DNA of 7,214 nt from Pseudomonadota bacterium (lineage in GTDB: Bacteria > Desulfobacterota > Desulfobacteria > Desulfobacterales > Desulfobacteraceae), in the NCBI GenBank assembly GCA_018816605.1, contig JAHIVS010000030.1, forward strand, positions 1-7,214. The letters are read 5' to 3'. The translations under genes were made by a program, and so were the position numbers. Shown here piece after piece: positions 1-4,926 of this stretch. The notes under the pieces were generated by a model. It saw only the letters and a list, made by a program, of their open reading frames with translations, had not been told where the DNA came from and did not search any database. Every line of letters starts with the position of its first letter. The stretch's first letter is position 1.

Positions 1-576
1 AAGCTGATTTTCATCAATTGTTCCGACCTGAAACTTCGGGAGGAGCTGAATTCCGGCCGCATCGACCTGGCTTTTTTAATGACCGATGCTGTCCATTTTA
101 AGGACATCAATGTCCAGTTGCTGAAAACCGAACGTTTAATCCTGGCATCAGGCACTTCTCACCCCTTTGTCACAAGGAAAAAGGTCACCTACCAAGATCT
201 TTCGGGCCAGACCCTGCTGTTGCCCAAAACAGACTGAAGTTACCGCAGATCCTTTGAGCGGTCGCTCGAACAACGAAACATCACACCGAAAATTCTGGAA
301 TTTTCCAGTGCCAACAGCTTGAGGGGGTGTCTTAAAAGAGGGATAGGAATCACGATCTGCCCTGAAATCGCCGTGGCAAAAGCCCTGGAAACCCAATCCC
401 TTGCAGTCCTGAATTGGAACCGGCCCGATTACCAAATCCCCGTACTCATGCTCTGGCATTCGGAAAAATGGTGTTCCCCTTTGCTGAAAGCGTTCATGAC
501 CCTGGCCCAGCAAATAATGGCCGATCCCTCTAACCCTCCGACAAACCGTACAACCGCCGACACTCCTTCAGCATAG
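1..576 (+). CDS. LysR-type transcriptional regulator, 5'-partial, probable selenoprotein (in-frame TGA at 235-237)
   Basis: This is the C-terminal part of a LysR-family DNA-binding regulator; the helix-turn-helix lies outside the window. The 191 visible residues match the periplasmic-binding-like effector domain: SGRIDLAFL near residues 19-27, LLKTERLILASGTSHPF at 41-57, the [TD]-C-SYR-type motif at 77-82, a lysine/glycine turn and GIGITICPEIAVAKAL at 112-127, and the terminal LMLWHSEKWCSPLLKAF at 147-163. The frame is uninterrupted from base 1 to the TAG at 574-576 except for TGA at codon 79. Related proteins usually have cysteine there (G/D-C-S-Y-R). Homology continues normally after the TGA with no frameshift, and a SECIS-like hairpin follows, so I read it as selenocysteine. 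The effector is unknown. Alternatives are a young nonsense pseudogene or a sequencing error. LysR assignment is confident; Sec decoding is likely but unproven. Confidence 0.8.
253..270 (+). promoter_or_regulatory. Candidate bacterial SECIS element for the UGA at 235-237
   Basis: The RNA can fold into a continuous 7-bp stem, UUUGAGC (253-259) with GCUCGAA (264-270), containing one U·G wobble (255·268) and a four-base loop GGUC (260-263). The stem begins 15 nt after the UGA and the loop 22 nt after it. Bacterial SECIS elements sit inside the coding region just downstream of the UGA and have a small apical loop with a conserved G in its first positions; the E. coli fdhF element has a GGUCU loop. 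Position, loop sequence and size all fit. A lower stem is not evident. The hairpin is short enough to occur by chance, so its weight comes from lying right behind a UGA at a cysteine position. Confidence 0.55.
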
Positions 577-603
577 GCCGATGCTGGCATCGCTGATAAT
601 TTT
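568..603 (+). terminator. Weak terminator-like structure after the LysR gene
   Basis: TCAGC (568-572) can pair with GCTGA (592-596), enclosing a second stem GATG (580-583)/CATC (588-591) with loop CTGG. A short T run (600-603) follows after three bases. The structure overlaps the stop codon of the regulator gene. The T tract is poor and the internal loop is asymmetric, so this may be only a partial or Rho-assisted terminator. Confidence 0.3.
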
Positions 604-779
604 AAATACTTGGACTGCGGCGATCTCCATATGGGGTTTGCCAGGGTCCGGTGTGAGGAATGTGGCCATGTTTACGACTTTTCCGATTCCCAAATCCCGG
701 CAGTTGGTTGGAATTGAAATTTTAAATCGGCCATACCTGGCGGGGGGTATATTTCAGGTTTTTAATCATATTTCATATT

Positions 780-801
780 TTTCTTGGCAATTTCTTGGCA
801 A
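780..801. repeat. Perfect 11-bp tandem repeat upstream of the pilin gene
   Basis: TTTCTTGGCAA occurs at 780-790 and again directly at 791-801. A spacing of 11 bp is about one helical turn, so a protein could bind both copies on the same DNA face. The repeat also generates the sigma-54-like match. Confidence 0.85.
784..800 (+). promoter_or_regulatory. Possible sigma-54 (-24/-12) promoter for the pilus operon
   Basis: TTGGCAATTTCTTGGCA keeps the invariant GG-N10-GC spacing of sigma-54 promoters (GG 786-787, GC 798-799). It matches the -24 box TTGGCA fully and the -12 box TTGCW except at one base. Transcription would start near 811, leaving a leader of about 120 nt before the pilin ATG. Sigma-54 control of pilin genes is known in other deltaproteobacteria. 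The caution is that the match comes from a perfect 11-bp tandem repeat, so the two boxes are copies of one word. Confidence 0.35.
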
Positions 802-854
802 AAAACATCTTCCTATCCTTCTAACTCACTAAAAATAATCAAAAAAGATTGCTT

Positions 855-860
855 TATAAT
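855..860 (+). promoter_or_regulatory. Perfect -10 hexamer without a clear -35
   Basis: TATAAT lies 71 bases before the pilin start in an AT-rich stretch. The bases 16-18 nt upstream (aaaata and shifts of it) do not resemble TTGACA. It is an alternative housekeeping promoter to the sigma-54-like site and would need an activator or could be chance in AT-rich DNA. Confidence 0.3.
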
Positions 861-880
861 ATTTCTTGAAGTATGGTTTT

Positions 881-899
881 TCACTTCTGATAGAGGTGA
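881..899. promoter_or_regulatory. Inverted repeat / leader hairpin before the pilin ribosome binding site
   Basis: TCACTTCT (881-888) and AGAGGTGA (892-899) form an 8-bp dyad with one G·T pair around the three bases GAT. If transcribed, it lies in the pilin mRNA leader 18 bases before the Shine-Dalgarno and could stabilise this message. As DNA it would be an operator-like dyad just downstream of the TATAAT. No T run follows, so it is not a terminator. Confidence 0.4.
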
Positions 900-916
900 A
901 ATGTTTAAAGTCAAAG

Positions 917-923
917 AAAGGAG
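917..923 (+). promoter_or_regulatory. Strong ribosome binding site of the Flp pilin gene
   Basis: AAAGGAG stands 7 bases before the ATG at 931. It is the best Shine-Dalgarno in the window, fitting a gene whose product is needed in large amounts. Confidence 0.8.
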
Positions 924-930
924 CTATTAA

Positions 931-1197
931 ATGAAAATTCTAAGAAATGAATCCGGCCAGGGAATGACCGAGTACATCATCATTGTGGCGTTGATTGCGA
1001 TTGCCGCGATTGCCGCGTTTTCCTATTTTGGTAAAACAGTGCGTAACCAGACCGCTGCCATGAGCGAATCCTTGGCCGGTGAGACAGACAAAGCCGAATC
1101 GGCCAATAGTGCCGCAGGAACCGCTGCCGATGGTGCAGTTACCTCCGGGGCCAAGGACATAAATTTGAAAGATTATGTCAAAGAACAGGCCAAGTAA
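931..1197 (+). CDS. flp: Flp family type IVb pilin (major pilin precursor)
   Basis: This 88-residue protein is the likely major subunit of the Tad/Flp pilus. It has a short charged leader (MKILRNESG), then Q-G-M-T-E-Y at residues 10-15 and a hydrophobic helix to about residue 33. That is the class III prepilin signal: cleavage is predicted between G9 and Q10, giving Glu at mature +5 and Tyr at +6, the Flp hallmark. The tail (about 50 residues) is Ala/Ser/Gly-rich and charged, and would face the surface. The length suits Flp pilins, which are usually somewhat shorter. The start is fixed by a strong Shine-Dalgarno. It is the first gene of the cluster, separated from the rest by a terminator-like hairpin, consistent with pilin being made in excess. 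The prepilin peptidase is not seen here. Confidence 0.92.
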   Translation: MKILRNESGQGMTEYIIIVALIAIAAIAAFSYFGKTVRNQTAAMSESLAGETDKAESANSAAGTAADGAVTSGAKDINLKDYVKEQAK

Positions 1198-1222
1198 ACA
1201 ATTTTAGGGAACTTGGTTTTTT
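1187..1222 (+). terminator. Intrinsic-terminator-like attenuator behind the pilin gene
   Basis: CCAAGT (1190-1195) pairs with ACTTGG (1211-1216) across a 15-nt loop, and six T residues (1217-1222) follow at once. The stem can be lengthened by wobble pairs at its base (G1189·T1217, G1188·T1218) and by A1187-T1219. The stem overlaps the pilin stop codon. Because all following genes are codirectional Tad genes without another evident promoter, partial termination here would give much pilin mRNA and less of the assembly genes. Confidence 0.55.
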
Positions 1223-1258
1223 GAAAGTAAACTCTGAAAATTACATGAAGGCGGATCT

Positions 1259-2890
1259 TTGCATCTAAACAATCAGGCCGGTCAGGCCGTTGTTTTTGTC
1301 ATGGCCATGTTGGGCGTTATTCTTATTTCCGTGGTGTTTCTTTACCAGGCGGGCAGGATTACTACGGAAAAAATGCAATTGCAGAATGCCGCTGATGCCG
1401 CTGCCTTTACCGCCTCCACCCTGGAGGCCAGGGCCTTGAATTTTACCGCGTATACCAACCGGGCCATGGTGGCCAATGAGATAGCCATCGGTCAGGGTGT
1501 CGGGCTTTTATCCTTTGCCTCTGAGCTCAAGTCCGTCAAAAAGTTTTTTTACGCCTATGCAAACCTGATTGATTTGGCCAGTATGGGAACGGCAGAAGGG
1601 TTCACCGGTCCCATGCGGGCTATCGGCGCAGGATTCGGCACGGCCGGCCAGGCCATGGAAGAAACCCTTGACAAGATTGTTCCCTATTGGATCAAGGCGT
1701 TTCATACCATAAATCAGATCTACAGCATCACTCAAAACATATACCACTATACCACGGCAGCTCTGGTCATGGACGGTGTTGGTAAGTCTTTGCAGGGCAA
1801 TGTGGTTGACACCCGCTACGGCGGGAATCTGTTTGAAAATTTGTTTGACCCTCCCAAAGAAAATGCAAAGGCATCGCCTATAAGCCTGGTGGCCATGGTC
1901 GGACATTTTGCCACTTATCTGAACGGGTATACCCGGCGTTTTAACCAGGCGGATGCAAAGTCCGACTCGAATAAGGGGATGGGGCGCTTTGCCGCAACGG
2001 TGCGCATGGCCCGGGATGATTTCAGCAGCGGCCAGGGGAATAATACGCGCAACTGGAATATTTCCGGCACTGGCGGCATTGATTATAAGATCATAACGCT
2101 GAAAATGAAACTGGAAGCCTCCAGTAAGGGGGGCACTGAGCTGATCCGAAAAAAGGATCGATTCATCTGGGCCGGAGGAGATACCGGGGCTTTTAAGGCC
2201 AAAATTAAGCTGATTGTCGGCCGTTGGCCGCTAAAATTCTCAAAGAGCGTCAGCTCCCCGAGCATTCCCTTTGGTGCCGGAGGCTACCAGGCCGCTGACA
2301 ACAGCCAATCCCTTTCTCCCGGAGATCTTGTCGGAGCCACCCGGCCGAGCAAGCCTCCCGGATTCGGCGGGGCAACAGAACAGTCCTGGTGGTTTGCTAA
2401 AAATGAGATCAGTAAAAATAAGGTGGCCCAGGCGCCCTACGGTGGACTTCCCGCCTATCGGGATGTGACAAGCGCTTCTGAACCCCTTGAAAAATTTCCG
2501 TTTTCCTTCCCGTTCTTTCTCATTGCCGTGGAGAAAGATCACGACCGGTTTAAGGCCAGGGGGCCACAGTTTAAAAAGGAGTTGGATCTGGGGTCAGGCA
2601 AAAGCTTTGACAAAAAAATTGCAGCCGTGGCAAAGTCCGAAGTATACTTTAGCAGACCCTCGGATCTGGACTATTTTGCCAGAAAGGACGGCAATAGGGA
2701 AAAAGAAAATTTGTTCAGTCCGTTTTGGCAGGCAAGGTTGGTGGATACCAGTGATCTGGACCGTTTTTTTGTGCTTGCTCTCCAGCAAAAAACAATTTGG
2801 GCCGCTAAAGCGGAGTTGCAAAAACTGCCAACGGGATTAACCGAAAGGATTGTCCGGGGCCTGGAATCCTTTTTAAGGATGTTTCCATGA
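1259..2890 (+). CDS. TadG-related Tad pilus assembly protein (N-terminal pilus-assembly TadE/G-like domain)
   Basis: This is a 543-residue, inner-membrane-anchored protein of the Tad machinery. Residues 8-30 form a single membrane segment starting GQAVVFVMAML. They are followed by RITTEKMQLQNAADAAAFTAS (33-53), the 'lQNAADAAA' signature of the TadG N-terminal domain, so most of the chain is periplasmic. No von Willebrand A metal site (DxSxS) is apparent, unlike classical TadG, and the C-terminal 450 residues match nothing I recognise. The start is TTG at 1259: an in-frame stop at 1235-1237 leaves no other good initiator, and AAGG at 1248-1251 is a suitable Shine-Dalgarno. The prepilin-like leader lacks Glu at +5 (Phe13 there), so processing is doubtful. 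It overlaps the next gene by ATGA, implying translational coupling. Confidence 0.82.
   Translation: MHLNNQAGQAVVFVMAMLGVILISVVFLYQAGRITTEKMQLQNAADAAAFTASTLEARALNFTAYTNRAMVANEIAIGQGVGLLSFASELKSVKKFFYAYANLIDLASMGTAEGFTGPMRAIGAGFGTAGQAMEETLDKIVPYWIKAFHTINQIYSITQNIYHYTTAALVMDGVGKSLQGNVVDTRYGGNLFENLFDPPKENAKASPISLVAMVGHFATYLNGYTRRFNQADAKSDSNKGMGRFAATVRMARDDFSSGQGNNTRNWNISGTGGIDYKIITLKMKLEASSKGGTELIRKKDRFIWAGGDTGAFKAKIKLIVGRWPLKFSKSVSSPSIPFGAGGYQAADNSQSLSPGDLVGATRPSKPPGFGGATEQSWWFAKNEISKNKVAQAPYGGLPAYRDVTSASEPLEKFPFSFPFFLIAVEKDHDRFKARGPQFKKELDLGSGKSFDKKIAAVAKSEVYFSRPSDLDYFARKDGNREKENLFSPFWQARLVDTSDLDRFFVLALQQKTIWAAKAELQKLPTGLTERIVRGLESFLRMFP
2863..2886 (+). promoter_or_regulatory. Hairpin enclosing the Shine-Dalgarno of the TadE-like gene
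   Basis: ATCCTT (2866-2871) and AAGGAT (2875-2880) form a perfect 6-bp stem with loop TTT. GGA (2863-2865) can add pairs with TCC (2884-2886) across a three-base bulge. The 3' arm contains AAGGA (2875-2879), the ribosome binding site of the gene starting at 2887. Ribosomes finishing the TadG-related frame would open it, which suits obligatory coupling at the ATGA overlap. Confidence 0.45.
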
Positions 2891-3867
2891 TGGATACAAG
2901 GTTGTTTATGGGGCAAAAGGGGCAAGCGGCAATCGAGTTTCTCATTGCCGCCGTCTTTATCCTGGTTCCCCTGTTTTTAACGATTCCCCTGCTGGGTAAA
3001 TACATCGACATCCGCCATGCCGCCGTTCAGCAGGCACGGTTTGAGGCCTGGGAGTATACCGCCTGGATGGGGCCTTCGGAAAAGGCCATGTTCGGGCTGG
3101 AAAAAAATCCACACTCCGGGCGTAAAAGCTATGAAAAAACCAGGGCACAAGGATTGCGCTATTTTTTTTCAGATCCCCATGACAAAAGCTATGGCAAAAG
3201 CTATGGCAAAACCTGGTCTTTGAATAAACTGTGGCAGGATCATCACGGAGAATGGCTTTTTGCAGAGAACCATTTCAATCCCCAGGGTCTGCAAGAAGAT
3301 GCTTCTCCAGACCCCACCCGGGGGGTGGCCAATTTTATCTTTGCAACTTTTTCCTATGTTTATAAACAGTTTAGGAAACTGACAAAGTCCATGAAGGTGG
3401 ATGCCGGCTTTAATGCCGTCAACAACCAAGGCTTTTTCCATACCCAGGTTAGTATGCATTTACGGTCGCCCGGTGAGATTATGCCCAACCTGAGTCTTGC
3501 CGGGATAGAATCAACGCCGGTATCTACCTTAAACATTGAGGCAAAGGCCGGTGTGCAAAGCATATACTGGAATAGTGGGGGTACGAAAATGGCCGTATCC
3601 CAAAGCCGGGGGCTTGTGTTTTCATCCGCATTATCTCCGGTATCCGATACTTTAAATAAAATAATAAACAAGTTGCACGGGGCATTGAATGTGATCGGTA
3701 AAGTTTTGCCCATCAGTATCACTCTGCCCCATTTGCCGGATTTCGGGTATGTCAACGATAATCTGGTGCCCTATGAACACCTCAGTGCAACCAGCCAAGA
3801 CGGAAAAGGAGCTCCTATACTTCCCCGTCTCCACGAGGCAACAGGGCTTTACTATTATCAGGAATAG
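2887..3867 (+). CDS. TadE-like pseudopilin, long form
   Basis: This 326-residue protein has the TadE-type N-terminus: leader ending K11-G12, then Q-A-A-I-E-F (13-18) and a hydrophobic helix to about residue 37. Predicted cleavage G12|Q13 puts Glu at mature +5, as in TadE/TadF pseudopilins. After the helix comes HAAVQQARFEAWEYTAW (44-60), similar to the conserved aromatic region found behind TadE helices in related proteins. The remaining 260 or so residues are presumably periplasmic and not recognised; TadE proteins are commonly about half this length. ATG at 2887 has AAGGA 7 bases upstream and overlaps the preceding stop codon; M2 is an alternative start. A short KSYGKSYGKT repeat occurs at 100-109. 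It probably initiates or primes pilus assembly together with the TadG-related and second pilin-like proteins. Confidence 0.82.
   Translation: MMDTRLFMGQKGQAAIEFLIAAVFILVPLFLTIPLLGKYIDIRHAAVQQARFEAWEYTAWMGPSEKAMFGLEKNPHSGRKSYEKTRAQGLRYFFSDPHDKSYGKSYGKTWSLNKLWQDHHGEWLFAENHFNPQGLQEDASPDPTRGVANFIFATFSYVYKQFRKLTKSMKVDAGFNAVNNQGFFHTQVSMHLRSPGEIMPNLSLAGIESTPVSTLNIEAKAGVQSIYWNSGGTKMAVSQSRGLVFSSALSPVSDTLNKIINKLHGALNVIGKVLPISITLPHLPDFGYVNDNLVPYEHLSATSQDGKGAPILPRLHEATGLYYYQE
3183..3211. repeat. 12-bp in-frame tandem repeat in the TadE-like gene
   Basis: CAAAAGCTATGG occurs at 3183-3194 and 3195-3206, with a third partial copy CAAAA at 3207-3211. It encodes KSYG-KSYG-KT. A diverged copy (KSYEKT) lies about 60 bases upstream near 3124. 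Being a multiple of three, copy-number slippage would keep the frame. Confidence 0.85.
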
Positions 3868-3868
3868 C

Positions 3869-4540
3869 ATGGTGACAGGACTCATAAAGATCATATTCTC
3901 TGTTTTTTGCCTCTGGCCCATGGCCGCCTTTGCCGGGGTGCCCCATATGCCGATTCCCCCGTGGTTGAATACAACCCTTGTGGCCGAAGAAATGGTGGTA
4001 AACGGCCTGCCGGCCAGGGTCCATGAAGTGGCAGGGGAGTATGAACTGGAAAAGGTTTTACAATTTTACCGCAAAAAATGGCGATCCGGGAAAAAACAAA
4101 GCATAAAAGAGACCGCCATTGCTCCCTGGCATATCCTGAATCGGCTGGATGAGCCATATCTTTATACTGTCCAGTTAAAGCAGACAGGCCCTTTTTCCAT
4201 CCAGGGGTATCTTGTGGTCTCGGATACTAAAGCCCTTGATAAGAAGCGAATCCAGGAAAAGGTGCCGGCCATACCCGGCAGCCGGACAGTCAACGACTAC
4301 CTCAGTAACGATCTTGGCAAGAAAGGTCGGGTAATCCTCTTAAGCAATACCCATACCCTTTGGGCCAACCATGATTATTACAGCACCTATTACAGAGACC
4401 ACGGCTGGTACGCTGAAATCAGTCAGAAAAGTGAGGACACTGCCATGCAGGTGTTCAAGCAAGGCAATAAAGAGGCCACAATCGTTATCACTAAGCTGTT
4501 GGGGAAAACCCAGGTGATCATCAATCTGGTGGAATACTAA
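3869..4540 (+). CDS. Secreted protein of unknown function in the Tad operon
   Basis: I do not recognise this 223-residue protein as a named family. A Sec signal peptide is clear: MVTGLIK, hydrophobic core, and AFA before G23. The mature part begins with VPHMPIPPW and contains MVVNGLPARVHEV (42-54), then a helix leading to FYRKKW (66-71). Near the end, YYRDHGW (174-180) echoes that motif, each followed by strand-like sequence, suggesting two related halves. The ATG at 3869 follows the TadE-like stop by one base and has AGGA 5 bases before it. An upstream in-frame ATG at 3749 would overlap the TadE-like gene by 119 bp and bury the signal peptide, so I reject it. Location between pilin-type genes implies a periplasmic accessory role in pilus assembly; the function is inferred from context only. 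Confidence 0.8.
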   Translation: MVTGLIKIIFSVFCLWPMAAFAGVPHMPIPPWLNTTLVAEEMVVNGLPARVHEVAGEYELEKVLQFYRKKWRSGKKQSIKETAIAPWHILNRLDEPYLYTVQLKQTGPFSIQGYLVVSDTKALDKKRIQEKVPAIPGSRTVNDYLSNDLGKKGRVILLSNTHTLWANHDYYSTYYRDHGWYAEISQKSEDTAMQVFKQGNKEATIVITKLLGKTQVIINLVEY

Positions 4541-4893
4541 TGAGCAATAATTTACGCCATATCAAGAACCGAATCAGGTGCAACAGGGGGCAAAGCACGG
4601 TGGAATATGTGGTGGTCACAAGTGCTTTGCTGGCGGCTTTGATGGCGGCGCCCTCTGTGTCTGACACGCTTGTGCAAACCTTTTATAACAAGTATGAAAG
4701 TTATTCTTTCGGAATTGCCATCTCTGATCCTCCCCGGGAGGAAACAGACAAAAAAGTCCATGAAATCACCGAGACAATAGACAAGTGGATCCAGCAGTTT
4801 GACGATTTTGAACTGCCGGATAAGCTAATGGAAAACATTCCCGGGACCGAAACCATTAAACTTTTTTTAAAAAAACTGACCGATTATTTTTAA
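4540..4893 (+). CDS. Second Flp/TadF-like small pilin or pseudopilin
   Basis: This is a 117-residue prepilin-like protein with a basic leader (HIKNRIRCNRG), then Q-S-T-V-E-Y at 18-23 and a hydrophobic helix to about residue 37. Predicted prepilin peptidase cleavage is G17|Q18 with Glu at +5 and Tyr at +6, the Flp pattern. The remaining 70 or so residues are charged and partly helical (for example EETDKKVHEITETIDKW), unlike the Ala/Ser-rich tail of the major pilin. This suggests a minor pilin or a TadF-type pseudopilin rather than a second major subunit. The start codon overlaps the preceding stop by one base (TAATG), and GGTGGA at 4528-4533 can serve as ribosome binding site. Confidence 0.82.
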   Translation: MSNNLRHIKNRIRCNRGQSTVEYVVVTSALLAALMAAPSVSDTLVQTFYNKYESYSFGIAISDPPREETDKKVHEITETIDKWIQQFDDFELPDKLMENIPGTETIKLFLKKLTDYF

Positions 4894-4915
4894 CTGGGGT
4901 TTCCATCTTAAAATG

Positions 4916-4921
4916 AAAGGA
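4916..4921 (+). promoter_or_regulatory. Ribosome binding site fixing the TTG start of cpaB
   Basis: AAAGGA lies 5 bases before the TTG at 4927. The frame is closed by TAA at 4909-4911 and has no ATG or GTG between that stop and 4927. The nearby ATG at 4913 is in another frame and stops after five codons. Confidence 0.7.
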
Positions 4922-4926
4922 ATAAC

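Larger units (their letters stand above)
577..930. other. Intergenic region between the regulator gene and the pilus operon
   Basis: This 354-base stretch contains no convincing gene. An 83-codon open frame from 581 to 832 has no ribosome binding site, no recognisable domain and a composition unlike its neighbours. The right half becomes clearly AT-rich and carries the presumed promoter elements, a hairpin and the ribosome binding site of the pilin gene, annotated separately. A second possible weak hairpin, ACCTG (735-739) with CAGGT (755-759) followed by TTTT, has a long loop and is uncertain. Confidence 0.7.

Noticed and set aside
235..237. Reading the LysR gene as a plain nonsense pseudogene
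   Set aside because: Not excluded, but the single stop is UGA rather than another codon, sits at a Cys position, has a SECIS-like hairpin behind it, and the rest of the frame shows no decay.
148..513. 121-codon open frame on the minus strand inside the LysR gene
   Set aside because: It lies opposite clearly conserved LysR coding sequence and resembles no known protein.
581..832. 83-codon open frame between the regulator and pilin genes
   Set aside because: No ribosome binding site, no recognisable domain, mixed composition, and it overlaps the likely promoter region.
1245..1268. Seven-codon mini-frame (ATG at 1245, TAA at 1266) overlapping the TTG start of the TadG-related gene
   Set aside because: It could be a leader peptide, but it lacks a good ribosome binding site and is short enough to be chance.
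3749..3868. Upstream in-frame ATG extending the secreted protein by 40 residues
   Set aside because: It would overlap the TadE-like gene by 119 bp and place the signal peptide internally; ATG 3869 has its own ribosome binding site and is one base after the preceding stop.
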